Shown piece by piece: positions 18,401-26,080 of a stretch of 64,000 bases of DNA. The stretch is from Dokdonella_A sp963758365 (GTDB lineage Bacteria > Pseudomonadota > Gammaproteobacteria > Xanthomonadales > Rhodanobacteraceae), in NCBI GenBank assembly GCA_963758365.1, contig CAVWVB010000001.1, positions 434,001 through 498,000 on the forward strand, read 5' to 3'. Under the pieces are notes generated by a model. It was given only the letters and a program-made list of their open reading frames with translations. It ran no database searches and was not told the DNA's origin. Numbering within the stretch: the first letter of the stretch is position 1; each line of letters starts with the position of its first letter. Both the position numbers and the translations under genes were made by a program.

Positions 18401-19316
18401 AACCAGCCACGCGATGCAGGGCCTGCGCGACAATCCGGAGAGTGCCACGTCCGAGCATGCATGGCGCCAGGACGAGGCCGATCGCGGCATCAGCGTGTCG
18501 ATCGGCTTTGCACCGGACGAGGATATCGCAGCCCCCTACATCGCTCGCGGCACGCGACCACGCGTGGCGATCCTGCGTGAGCAGGGTGTCAACGGCCAGG
18601 TCGAAATGGCGGCCGCATTCACGCGCGCCGGCTTCGACGCATTCGACGTGCACATGAGTGATCTGGCCGAGGGCCGACATGCGCTCGCGGATTTCAGCGG
18701 CTTCGCTGCGTGCGGCGGATTCAGCTACGGCGACGTGCTCGGCGCCGGACGTGGCTGGGCCGCCTCGATTCTCTACAATGAGCGCCTGCGCGAGCAGTTC
18801 GCGGCGTATCTTGCCGACCCCTCGAAATTCGTGCTCGGTGTCTGCAACGGCTGCCAGATGCTGGCTGGCCTGAAGTCGATCGTACCCGGAGCCGCGCACT
18901 GGCCGCGCTTCGAGCGCAATGCCAGCGAGCAGTACGAGGCGCGTCTGGTCACGCTCGAAGTACTCGAGTCGCCCTCGATCTTCTTCGCGGGCATGGCGGG
19001 GTCGCGGATTCCGATCGCGGTAGCGCACGGCGAGGGACGCGCAGTGTTCGCGGAACCGGCAGATGCGCAACATGCGCACGCCTGCGTGCGTTTTGTCGAC
19101 AACGCAGGTCGCGCGACCGAACGCTTTCCGCTGAACTCGAACGGTTCGCCGCTGGGCCTTGCCGGGTTTACGACGACCGACGGGCGCGCGACGATCCTGA
19201 TGCCGCATCCGGAACGTGTGTTTCGCAGCATCCAGCTCAGCTGGCGTCCGCGCGAATGGGGCGAGGATTCCCCGTGGATGCGGATGTTCCGCAATGCGCG
19301 CGTCTGGGTGGGCTGA
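15444..19316 (+). CDS. purL: Phosphoribosylformylglycinamidine synthase (FGAM synthase)
   Basis: Large single-chain PurL, 1290 aa, as in other gammaproteobacteria. It converts FGAR, glutamine and ATP to FGAM in de novo purine synthesis. Visible marks are the synthase-domain EAQANSEHCRHKVF-like segment near residues 198-214, KVETHNHPTAISPFPGASTG with the Mg/ATP-binding region, and a C-terminal glutamine amidotransferase domain with the nucleophile in GVCNGCQML and the His-Glu pair in MPHPERVFR. The amidotransferase being fused explains why no purQ is present. It stands alone, with a terminator-like hairpin upstream and an unrelated membrane protein downstream. Confidence 0.97.
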   Translation: MIALDGQPALSAFRIDRINLEIARHAATVRLRAARHVYFVVAASDLGSEMARLGEVIEARPGPAAAATLWVVPRLGTRSPWSSKATDILIDCGFPVRRIERGTAFDIEGMPEPANSAWNPIVHVLHDPMTQSVITTLADSARLFESGEPAALDRIVLGGSPHAALESANGRLGLALADDEIAYLVERYAELGRDPSDAELMMFAQANSEHCRHKVFNASFVVDGESQPDSLFAMIRNTHERSPAHTLSAYHDNAAVIAGSPARRFFADPAEGLFGVHVEDVPFAIKVETHNHPTAISPFPGASTGSGGEIRDEGASGRGGKPKAGLVGFTVSHLRIPELPQPWEQERPLPPRFASAFEIMRDAPLGAAAFNNEFGRPCLGGYFRTFELGGAGAAVRHGYDKPIMIAGGLANLRAPDVEKGRLRDGDAVIVLGGPAMLIGLGGGAASSMSAGASSEQLDYASVQRDNPEMQRRCQEVIDACWARGDGNPIVSIHDVGAGGLSNAIPEILNDSGVGGRIELRAIPCDDPQLSPMQIWCNESQERYVLGVRADQVERFEAICSRERCPFAVVGRATDERRLCISDSRFASSDSRHLPVDLPLDVLFGKPPRMQRDARRSDERIDLVPDIECIALEDAIERVLRMPAVGSKSFLVTIGDRTVGGLCSRDQMVGPWQVPVADCAVTLCDFDGYAGEAMAMGERTPLALLDAAASARMAVGEALTNLAAAPVRLDEVRLSANWMAAVGRDGEDAALFDAVHAVGMELCPALGVSIPVGKDSLSMQTRWQEGDVEQTTVSPVSLIVSAFARVADVRAALTPQLVLDQGDSEIWLLDLGAGRNRLGGSALLQAFVRGGGAPPDLDDAARFRDFFCAVQEANSQGLLLAYHDRSDGGAITALIEMAFAGHCGLDIQLDGWNGNRLTVLFNEELGALVQVRESDRAAFEAILVAHRVADIAHVVARPNPRMRVKLMIGQEVLARWPWPDLMRAWSETSHAMQGLRDNPESATSEHAWRQDEADRGISVSIGFAPDEDIAAPYIARGTRPRVAILREQGVNGQVEMAAAFTRAGFDAFDVHMSDLAEGRHALADFSGFAACGGFSYGDVLGAGRGWAASILYNERLREQFAAYLADPSKFVLGVCNGCQMLAGLKSIVPGAAHWPRFERNASEQYEARLVTLEVLESPSIFFAGMAGSRIPIAVAHGEGRAVFAEPADAQHAHACVRFVDNAGRATERFPLNSNGSPLGLAGFTTTDGRATILMPHPERVFRSIQLSWRPREWGEDSPWMRMFRNARVWVG

Positions 19317-19445
19317 GGTGAGCATGTCCTGCACCGTTCCGATCGCTCGCGGGCCATGCGCCCGCGACCTCATCTGGTGTGCGAGTCGGGCCGGCGGGAT
19401 CGCGGCGCTGTCGCTTGCGCAGGGTCGTGGCGCGCGAGGCGCGGG

Positions 19446-20123
19446 ATGAAGCCGTCGCCGATCCGTGAGTTCGCACTCAAGGCCGTTCTCTGGCTGCCGC
19501 TCGCATTCGTGATCTGGTTCTGGCTCGCGCCGCTATGGGTTTGGCCGTCCATGCTGATCGCGAAACAGGTACTGCTCGGCGTCTGGGGCAGTCTGTTCAG
19601 CGATGTCACGCTGGGTGGGGAACTGCTCGACGCGAGCGGCCGCGTGGTCGCGCGCGCCGGCTACCTGATCCAGTTGAGCACGTCGGTCACGGTCGTGGTG
19701 CCGGCGGGACCGGATGGTCCCGGTGGAATAGGCGTGCTGGAACCGACGATCAATCCGATGATCTATGCCTACGCGCTGCCGCTGTTCGCGGGCCTGGCGA
19801 TGGCGACACCGATTCCGGCGCGCCGCCGCATGGCGCAAATTGCGATCGCATTCGTCGTGATCTGGATCAGCCAGGCATTCGGGATCGTCGCCGAATCGCT
19901 GAAGACGCTCGCGTTCGACGCGGGTGCGAGCGGAGCCTCCGCGGTCGCAGCGACCGGGCCGGCGCGGAGCGTGATCGCGGTCGCCTACCAGTTCGGTTCA
20001 CTGATCCTGCCGGGAGTCGTGCCGATCGTGCTCTGGATCGGTCTGAACCGCGGCTTCATCGACCGTCTGGTCAGGCCGGAACGGGAACCTCCCGAGCGTG
20101 GCGCAGGTCCAAACGGACCTTGA
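19446..20123 (+). CDS. Membrane protein of unknown function
   Basis: A 225 aa protein with about four membrane helices: near 10-32 (LKAVLWLPLAFVIWFWLAPL), 101-122 (INPMIYAYALPLFAGL), 129-150 (IAIAFVVIWISQAFGI) and 180-205. Between helices 1 and 2 lies a glycine-rich soluble loop (VVVPAGPDGPGGIGVLEP). I do not recognise the family with confidence; the topology recalls small membrane proteins encoded beside exosortases, but no exosortase is in the window. It follows purL by 129 bases and precedes gspE by 76, so it could be transcribed with the secretion operon. Start ATG 19446 was chosen because the hydrophobic segment follows at once. Confidence 0.7.
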   Translation: MKPSPIREFALKAVLWLPLAFVIWFWLAPLWVWPSMLIAKQVLLGVWGSLFSDVTLGGELLDASGRVVARAGYLIQLSTSVTVVVPAGPDGPGGIGVLEPTINPMIYAYALPLFAGLAMATPIPARRRMAQIAIAFVVIWISQAFGIVAESLKTLAFDAGASGASAVAATGPARSVIAVAYQFGSLILPGVVPIVLWIGLNRGFIDRLVRPEREPPERGAGPNGP

Positions 20124-20199
20124 TCGTGCCGTTTGCGGGCTCCTGATGAGTCCGGATGTGGAACAATCGGCACTTCGCGAGAGAAACTGCAGGGGATTC

Positions 20200-21939
20200 A
20201 TGGTTGCCGTCGCACCAATCGAACAGGTCGCATCGACAGGCATCGAGGCCAGTCTCGACGAGCGCATCTGCCAGTTCCTGGTCACGCGAGGGCGCCTGAA
20301 GGAGACCGACCTCGCGCGCGCGCGGCGCCTGCACGAGGAGGACCCGACCTCGGGCAGTCTGGTCTCGCTGCTGACCCGGCTCGGTCTGGTTTCGGAGCGC
20401 GAGATGGCCGAAGGCGTCTCCGAATTGCTCCAGCTGCCGTTGCTTTCCGCGCGGGACTTTCCCGAAAGCGCCCCTCCCAGCGTGCTGACCTCGGTGCGTT
20501 TCCTCAAGCACCATCACGTATGTCCGATCGGCGAGAGCGAGGACGATGTCACCCTGCTGGTCGCCGATCCCGCCGACCGCTTCCCCGTGCAGGCACTCGA
20601 GCTCGCTACCGCGCGGACGGTCAAACTGAACATCGGATTGCGCAGTGAGATCGACGACCTGATCGAACGCTATTACGGTTCCGGTCGCTCGGCGATGGGC
20701 ACGATCGTCGAAAACCTCACCGACGAAAACAATCGCAGTGAGGACGACATCGAGCACCTGCGGGATCTCGCGTCCGAAGCGCCGGTGATCCGGCTGGTCA
20801 ACCTGATCATCCAGCGCGCGGTCGAGCAGCGCGCATCGGATATCCACGTCGAGCCGTTCGAGAACCGGCTGAAAGTGCGTTACCGCATCGATGGCGTGCT
20901 GCACGAGGTCGAGTCGCCGCCGGCAGCGTCGACCGCGGCGGTGATCTCGCGCATCAAGATCATGGCCAAGCTCAATATCGCGGAACGGCGCCTGCCGCAA
21001 GACGGCCGCATCATGATCCGCGTGCAGGGCAAGGAACTCGACCTGCGCGTGTCCACCGTGCCTACGGCCTATGGCGAGTCGGTGGTCATGCGTATTCTCG
21101 ACCGCGAAGCGATCGTGTTCGATTTCCACAAGCTCGGCTTCACCGACCAGTTTCTGCAGAAGTTCCTCAATGTGCTGGAACTGCCGCATGGGATCATGCT
21201 GGTGACCGGACCGACCGGTTCGGGCAAGACCACTACGCTCTACACCGCGCTGTCAAAGCTCAATACCGCCGACGTCAAGATCATCACGGTCGAGGATCCG
21301 GTCGAGTACCAGATCGAAGGCATCAACCAGATCCAGGCCAAGCCGCAGATCGGCCTCGACTTCAGTCATGCGCTGCGCTCGATCGTGCGCCAGGATCCGG
21401 ACATCATCATGATCGGCGAGATGCGCGATCTCGAGACGGCGCGCATCGCGATCCAGTCGGCGTTGACCGGTCATCTGGTGCTGTCCACGCTGCACACGAA
21501 CAATGCGGCCGGCGGCATCACCCGCATGCTCGACATGGGTGTCGAGGATTATCTGCTGACCTCGACGGTGAACGGTATTCTCGCCCAGCGTCTGGTGCGT
21601 CGCCTCGATCTGTCCACCGCTGAAACCTGCGATGCGCTGCCGGAGGTGGTCAAGGAATTCGGTCTCGAGAAATTCACCGACGAGCGTCCGGTCCGGCTCT
21701 ACAAGCCGGGTTCGAGCGCGGCGAATCCGACCGGCTATTTCGGCCGCACGACGATCATGGAATTTCTCGTGATGTCCGACCCGATCCGTCGCCTGATCAT
21801 GCAGCATGCGGGCATGGGCGATATCGAACAGCAGGCGCGCAGCGAGGGCATGCGCACGATGTACGAAGATGGCCTGGTCAAGGCGTTGCAGGGCCAGACC
21901 ACGATCGAGGAAGTCCTGCGCGTGACGCAGGAGGGTTGA
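20200..21939 (+). CDS. gspE: Type II secretion ATPase GspE (XpsE)
   Basis: A 579 aa secretion ATPase that powers the pseudopilus. The N-terminal N1/N2 region (about 1-200) binds the GspL cytoplasmic domain. The motor has Walker A GPTGSGKT at 337-344, the Asp box region (ASDIHVEPFENRLKVRYRID), Walker B (DPDIIMIGEMRD) and the His box (LSTLHTNNA). ATG 20200 is preceded by AGGGGA; upstream in-frame starts are weaker. Unlike most GspE proteins it lacks the four-cysteine zinc motif, having only one cysteine in that region. It opens the xps-ordered operon, and a repeat-filled gap separates it from gspF. Confidence 0.93.
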   Translation: MVAVAPIEQVASTGIEASLDERICQFLVTRGRLKETDLARARRLHEEDPTSGSLVSLLTRLGLVSEREMAEGVSELLQLPLLSARDFPESAPPSVLTSVRFLKHHHVCPIGESEDDVTLLVADPADRFPVQALELATARTVKLNIGLRSEIDDLIERYYGSGRSAMGTIVENLTDENNRSEDDIEHLRDLASEAPVIRLVNLIIQRAVEQRASDIHVEPFENRLKVRYRIDGVLHEVESPPAASTAAVISRIKIMAKLNIAERRLPQDGRIMIRVQGKELDLRVSTVPTAYGESVVMRILDREAIVFDFHKLGFTDQFLQKFLNVLELPHGIMLVTGPTGSGKTTTLYTALSKLNTADVKIITVEDPVEYQIEGINQIQAKPQIGLDFSHALRSIVRQDPDIIMIGEMRDLETARIAIQSALTGHLVLSTLHTNNAAGGITRMLDMGVEDYLLTSTVNGILAQRLVRRLDLSTAETCDALPEVVKEFGLEKFTDERPVRLYKPGSSAANPTGYFGRTTIMEFLVMSDPIRRLIMQHAGMGDIEQQARSEGMRTMYEDGLVKALQGQTTIEEVLRVTQEG

Positions 21940-21942
21940 AAG

Positions 21943-22051
21943 GCCGGGATTCGGGATCGGGGACCCGGCATTCGGCAACGCATTCCCGCGGTCCCCGCAT
22001 CTGCAAACCCCGAATCCGGTTCGTCCCGAAACCCGAAACCCGAATCCCGGC
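21943..22051. repeat. Intergenic inverted repeat with GGGATTCGGG core (gspE-gspF)
   Basis: The gspE-gspF spacer is bounded by a perfect 13-base inverted repeat, GCCGGGATTCGGG at 21943-21955 and its complement at 22039-22051. Several imperfect copies of the same core lie between (GGGATC, ACCCGAAACCCGAA). Related elements occur at 23312-23480, 23931-24033 and 49790-49900. Such GATTCGGGATT repeats are, from memory, common in Xanthomonadaceae spacers. Confidence 0.7.
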
Positions 22052-22072
22052 TCCTATCCTGTCCCGACCAGC

Positions 22073-23290
22073 ATGACTCTCTATTACTACAAGGCCGTCA
22101 CGCCGTCGGGGGAAACCCTCGAAGGCCAGCTCGACGTCGCCAATCACGACGAGGTTGTCGGCAAGCTGCAGGATGCGGGCAACATTCCGCTCGAGGTGCG
22201 CGAGGCCGACAGCAGTGATTCGGCGAGCCTGTTCGTGGCCTTGTTCAAGCGTGCCACGCTGCGCGAAGCGCAGGTCGTGCAGTTCACCCAGCAGCTTGCG
22301 ACGCTGCTCGGCGCGGGGCAGCCGCTTGATCGTGCGCTGCAGATCCTGCTCGACCTGCCCGAGAGCGAGAAGGCGCGGCGCATGCTCGAGCGGGTGCGCG
22401 ACCAGGTGCGCGGCGGCACGCCGCTGTCCGATTCCCTGGAAGCCGAGCACGGCAGCTTCTCGCGGCTGTACGTGAACATGGTACGCGCCGGAGAAGCGGG
22501 CGGCTCGATGGCCGAGACGCTGGCGCGTCTCGCCGACTACCTGGAGCGCAGCGCGCAGCTGAAGAGCAGCGTGATCAATGCGCTGATCTATCCGGCGTTC
22601 CTGGTCGGCATGGTGCTGATGTCGCTGATGGTGCTGCTGATCTACGTGGTGCCGCAGTTCGCTCCCATGTTCGCCGACATGAACATAGAGATGCCGTTGA
22701 TCACGAAGGTCGTGCTTGCGGTCGGCTCGACGCTGCAGAACTTCTGGTGGCTGATTCTGGTGTTGATCGTGCTCGGTGTGGGCTGGCTGCGCCGGCAGAT
22801 GGCGGACCCGGACTCGCGCCTGCGCATCGACGAGCGCCTGCTCGGCGTACGCGTCGCCGGCGACGTCGTTCGCAAGGTCGAAACCGCGCGTCTCGCGCGT
22901 ACCCTTGGTACCCTGCTCAAGAACGGAGTGCCGTTGCTGTCGGGCCTTGCGGTGGCACGCAACGTGATGACCAACACTGCGCTTGCGGAGTCCGTGCAGC
23001 AGGCTGCCGATGAGGTGAAGACCGGTGGCGGCCTGGGATATGCGCTGGCGCAATCCAAGCGCTTCCCCAAGCTGGCGATCCAGATGATCAGCGTCGGCGA
23101 GGAATCGGGTGACCTCGATACGATGCTGATGAAGGTCGCCGATACGTTTGATGTCGAAGTCAAGAACACCCTGGACCGGCTGCTTGCGGCGCTCGTTCCC
23201 GCGACCACGATCGTGATGACCGTGGTCGTCGCAATGATCATGCTGGCGATCGTGCTGCCGATCATGAATATCGCCGGAGCCGTTCATTGA
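22073..23290 (+). CDS. gspF: Type II secretion inner-membrane platform protein GspF
   Basis: A 405 aa polytopic protein with two repeated GspF domains (about 70-195 and 270-395) and three membrane helices near 168-193, 218-242 and 376-400. Characteristic segments are FTQQLATLLGAGQPLDRAL, NMVRAGEAGGSMAETL, and in the second domain LARTLGTLLKNGVPLL with ISVGEESGDLDTML. GspF forms the inner-membrane platform with GspL and GspM and contacts the ATPase GspE. ATG 22073 comes 21 bases after the repeat element. Length and motif order fit the family well; PilC is excluded by the operon. Confidence 0.95.
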   Translation: MTLYYYKAVTPSGETLEGQLDVANHDEVVGKLQDAGNIPLEVREADSSDSASLFVALFKRATLREAQVVQFTQQLATLLGAGQPLDRALQILLDLPESEKARRMLERVRDQVRGGTPLSDSLEAEHGSFSRLYVNMVRAGEAGGSMAETLARLADYLERSAQLKSSVINALIYPAFLVGMVLMSLMVLLIYVVPQFAPMFADMNIEMPLITKVVLAVGSTLQNFWWLILVLIVLGVGWLRRQMADPDSRLRIDERLLGVRVAGDVVRKVETARLARTLGTLLKNGVPLLSGLAVARNVMTNTALAESVQQAADEVKTGGGLGYALAQSKRFPKLAIQMISVGEESGDLDTMLMKVADTFDVEVKNTLDRLLAALVPATTIVMTVVVAMIMLAIVLPIMNIAGAVH

Positions 23291-23311
23291 GAGCGGCCAG
23301 CCGGGGGTGGA

Positions 23312-23480
23312 GATTCGAGGTTCGGAAAGCAATCATCCAGCGGGACAAGGTGGCGCGAAACGCCGGATCGGGGTTTTGGTGCGTGCGAGATGCTTCCTGT
23401 TCGCGCCGAGCCCTCACCCCGACCCTCTCCCGAGGGGACGGGGGTTTCGACGCTTGTCAATCTCGGGATTCGGAATAGAG
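23312..23480. repeat. Intergenic repeat element before gspG
   Basis: The 203-base gspF-gspG spacer carries GATTCGAGGTTCGG at 23312 and CTCGGGATTCGG at 23462, related to the GGGATTCGGG family. Between them, 23411-23443 is a CCCTCACCCCGACCCTCTCC-like segment with a short CCCTC/GAGGG hairpin, a motif I recall as recurring between genes in many gammaproteobacteria. No gene is supported here. Confidence 0.55.
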
Positions 23481-23493
23481 GAAACACAAACGC

Positions 23494-23928
23494 ATGAACA
23501 AGCAATTGCAACGCAATTTCCCACTCGCGCGTCGCGACGCGGGTTTCAGCCTGATCGAGATGCTTGCGGTGATCGTGCTGATCGGCATCGTCGCGGGCAT
23601 CGTCGTGCAGGCGGTCGGAAAGAACGTGGACAAGGGCAAGTACGGGTCGGGCAAGGCCCAGGTGCAGATGCTGTCCGGCAAGATCGAAGGCTATGCGCTC
23701 GACAATGGCGCGCCGCCGGCGCGCCTCGAGGATCTGATCACCAAGCCCGGCAACTCGACCAACTGGCAGGGGCCGTATGCGAAGGAATCGGACCTGAAGG
23801 ATCCGTTCGGCCATGCATTCCAGTACAAGGCGCCCGGCGAGCACGGTGATTTCGACATCGTCTTCCTCGGCAAGGATGGTCAGGCAGGGGGTGACGGCGT
23901 GAGTGCGGACTACGGCAATTGGCAATGA
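23494..23928 (+). CDS. gspG: Major pseudopilin GspG
   Basis: A 144 aa prepilin. Leader of 17 residues, then GFSLIEMLAVIVLIGIVAGI, with the glycine before the mature phenylalanine and glutamate at mature position 5. The C-terminal domain has the GspG-type conserved stretch (YALDNGAPPARLEDLITKP, WQGPYAKESDLKDPFGH, DIVFLGKDGQAGGDG), including the calcium-loop aspartates. It polymerises into the pseudopilus that pushes substrates through GspD. Prepilin peptidase (GspO/PilD) is not in the window. GAGGAA lies about 12 bases before the ATG. The gspH start overlaps its stop codon. Confidence 0.95.
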   Translation: MNKQLQRNFPLARRDAGFSLIEMLAVIVLIGIVAGIVVQAVGKNVDKGKYGSGKAQVQMLSGKIEGYALDNGAPPARLEDLITKPGNSTNWQGPYAKESDLKDPFGHAFQYKAPGEHGDFDIVFLGKDGQAGGDGVSADYGNWQ

Positions 23929-24488
23929 GAGGCAGGGATTCGGGATCCGGAATTCGGGATTCGAAAGAGCAGTCGGCTGCCGCCGCGATTTCTGCTGTCG
24001 ACCATTCCCGATTCCGCATTTCCGATTCCCGCCCCTGCGCGCACGGGCGCGCACGAGGTTTCACCCTGATCGAGCTGATCGCGGTGATCGTGCTGCTCGC
24101 CATCGCGATGACCGTGGTCACGATTTCGTTTTCGAAGAGCCTGCAGAGCGCGAAGATCCGCGCCGCGAGCCGTGATCTGGTCGCCGCACTGCGCTACACG
24201 CGTGGTCAGGCGATCGTGAAAGGTCGGCAGGAAGTGCTGCTGCTCGATCTCGACACCAATTCCTACACGCCGCCGGACAAGAAGGCGGTCAGTCTGCCCA
24301 AGGACATGACCCTGCAGCTGACCACGGCGGAGACAGAGCAGACCGGCGCCAACAGCGGCGGCATCCGCTTCTTTGCCGACGGCAGTTCGACCGGCGGACA
24401 CATCTCGGTATTCCAGGGCCAGCGCGAGTGGCGCATCAACGTCGCCTGGTTGACCGGCGACATCGCCCTCGACGAGCGGCCCGAGTAG
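23925..24488 (+). CDS. gspH: Minor pseudopilin GspH with repeat-derived leader
   Basis: A 187 aa prepilin with the mature start FTLIELIAVIVLLAIAMTVV after G45. ATG 23925 overlaps the gspG stop as ATGA, giving translational coupling. No ATG, GTG or TTG occurs in frame between there and the mature sequence, so the 45-residue leader must be translated. The leader includes SGSGIRDSK and HSRFRISDSR, which are translations of the GGGATTCGGG-type inverted repeat. Usual prepilin leaders are about 5-20 residues. The C-terminal domain (RYTRGQAIVKGRQEVLL) fits GspH, a minor pseudopilin in the pilus body. Confidence 0.88.
   Translation: MRGRDSGSGIRDSKEQSAAAAISAVDHSRFRISDSRPCAHGRARGFTLIELIAVIVLLAIAMTVVTISFSKSLQSAKIRAASRDLVAALRYTRGQAIVKGRQEVLLLDLDTNSYTPPDKKAVSLPKDMTLQLTTAETEQTGANSGGIRFFADGSSTGGHISVFQGQREWRINVAWLTGDIALDERPE
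23931..24033. repeat. GGGATTCGGG inverted repeat inside the gspH leader
   Basis: Left arm 23931-23963 has three GGGATTCGG-like units; right arm 24003-24033 has the complementary CATTCCCGATTCC and CCGATTCCCGCC units. Together they could form an imperfect stem of about 30 bases with a 39-base loop. The whole element lies within the only open frame available for the GspH leader. Confidence 0.7.
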
Positions 24489-24719
24489 CCGGCGTTGCGA
24501 CGCCGTGCGAACTCGATTCGGGTCCTGTGGTCCACCCATGCGATGAAACCCATTCGTACATCCTTGTCGAAGCGGATACTGCGGGCAATTACCGTGCAGC
24601 GGAGCGGTTGCGGGTTCGCAGCATGCGCGCGGGCGACGATCGCCGCAGCAGCTCGTCCGTCGCAGGTTCGCGCCGCGAGTCGGCGCCGGCGTTCGTGGCA
24701 GCCAGCGTCTGGCGCGCAC

Positions 24720-25256
24720 ATGCGCGGCTTCAGCCTGATCGAGATGGTGGCGGCCTTCCTCGTGTTTGCGATCGGCGTCGGCGTACTCATGGAGATCCTC
24801 GCCACTTCGATGCACAGCGCGCGCGCCTCATCGGACTATACGATGGCCGCGCTGTGGGCGCAGTCGAAGCTGGACACGGTCGGAGTCGGCGAGCCGCTCG
24901 AGGCCGGGCATTCGAGCGGTCGCTTCGATGACAGCTACGCGTGGGACCTCGAGGTCAGGCAGGTCGATCCCGCCAGCGTCGAACCGCCGCCCCGGGCCGC
25001 TGTCGCGGGTCGTCCCGGCAACCCGCAACAAGGCGGCGCCGCCGTTTCCGCGACGAATGCGGGCCTGGGCGGCGGCATCGACATCGCGCCGTTCGATATC
25101 TACCAGGTCGACCTGACCGTCTCGTGGGGCGGCAATTTCGGCGGAAACCCGCATCAGGCGCGTTTCAGCACGTTGCGCGTGACCAATCCCGATCCGAACA
25201 ATGCCCAGGGCATGTCGAACCAGCCGAACCGTGGCCGCGGCACGGAGGTGCGATGA
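24720..25256 (+). CDS. gspI: Minor pseudopilin GspI
   Basis: A 178 aa prepilin in which the mature region starts FSLIEMVAAFLVFAIGVGVL directly after the short leader MRG. The segment LATSMHSARASSDYTMAALWAQSKLD matches the GspI alpha-helical spine. GspI forms the pseudopilus tip with GspJ and GspK. The start is uncertain: ATG 24720 has no good ribosome binding site, and the frame is open back to 24495 with an ATG at 24543, so a longer Arg/Ala-rich leader is possible, as in GspH and GspJ. About 50 residues of Ala/Gly/Pro-rich sequence interrupt the globular domain. It overlaps gspJ by ATGA. Confidence 0.87.
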   Translation: MRGFSLIEMVAAFLVFAIGVGVLMEILATSMHSARASSDYTMAALWAQSKLDTVGVGEPLEAGHSSGRFDDSYAWDLEVRQVDPASVEPPPRAAVAGRPGNPQQGGAAVSATNAGLGGGIDIAPFDIYQVDLTVSWGGNFGGNPHQARFSTLRVTNPDPNNAQGMSNQPNRGRGTEVR

Positions 25257-26080
25257 AGCCGGCAAGCGGTCCGCGGAAGCGGGAGGCCGCGAACGTCGAG
25301 GCGGCCCGAACGGCCACCCGGCGGATGTGGCGATTCGGGCGGGAAGGGGGATCGTGCACGCGCGCTCGCGGCTTCACCCTGCTCGAAGTCATGCTCGCGA
25401 TCCTGTTGCTGGCACTGCTGCTGGCGGGCACGTATGGCGCAATCCGCACTGCGGTGCACTCGATGCACTCGGGCGAGGCCGCGATCGACCGCACGAACCG
25501 GCTTCGCGTCGCCGAGGAATTCATGCGTCACCAGATCAGTCGCGCGATGCCGCTGGCGTTCGGCCATGACGACAGCAACGGCACGAATTTCGTGTTCGAG
25601 GGCGAGCGTGAGCGCATGCGCTTCGTCGCGCCGATGCCGGGGTATCTGTCCAGGGGCGGCCCCTATGTGCAGACCCTCGCATTCGTGGGCAGCGGCAGCG
25701 GTGGCAAGCAGCTCGTGTTCACCGACTCGATGCTCAACGGTTTCGATCCGGATGCCCGGGATGCGCAGATGGAACCGGCTGTGCTGCTCGACCAGATCGA
25801 GGACGGCCGTTTCGAATTCCGCACCCTCGATGACAACGGCGAACTGACCGACTGGTCCGACCAGTGGGATGACCCGAGTGTCACGCCGGTCATGGTGCGT
25901 ATCGTCGTGCGCATGCAGCCGGCGGCACGCATCGAATTTCCCGAAATGGACATCCCGCTGCTGCTCGACGTCGGTGCGTCGCGACGCCAGCGCGCCGGCA
26001 ACCTGTTGATCAATTCGAGGCCATCGAGCGCGGGCCTGGCCGGTCGACCCGCCACGTCGAACGCCGGAGGAAAGCAATGA
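25253..26080 (+). CDS. gspJ: Minor pseudopilin GspJ
   Basis: A 275 aa prepilin. ATG 25253 overlaps the gspI stop and has GGAGG five bases upstream, so the start is firm. It gives a 41-residue basic leader ending SCTRARG before mature FTLLEVMLAILLLALLLAGT. The globular region (RLRVAEEFMRHQISRAMPL, VLLDQIEDGRFEFR, DDPSVTPVMVRIVVRM) matches GspJ, a tip component of the pseudopilus. The leader is unusually long and rich in Arg and Ala. The gene continues into gspK by another ATGA overlap, so gspG-H and I-J-K are translationally coupled groups. Confidence 0.92.
   Translation: MKPASGPRKREAANVEAARTATRRMWRFGREGGSCTRARGFTLLEVMLAILLLALLLAGTYGAIRTAVHSMHSGEAAIDRTNRLRVAEEFMRHQISRAMPLAFGHDDSNGTNFVFEGERERMRFVAPMPGYLSRGGPYVQTLAFVGSGSGGKQLVFTDSMLNGFDPDARDAQMEPAVLLDQIEDGRFEFRTLDDNGELTDWSDQWDDPSVTPVMVRIVVRMQPAARIEFPEMDIPLLLDVGASRRQRAGNLLINSRPSSAGLAGRPATSNAGGKQ

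Noticed and set aside
20200..23290. Type IV pilus pilB/pilC instead of gspE/gspF
   Set aside because: The following pseudopilins G-K, L, M, N and secretin D in xps order define a type II secretion operon.
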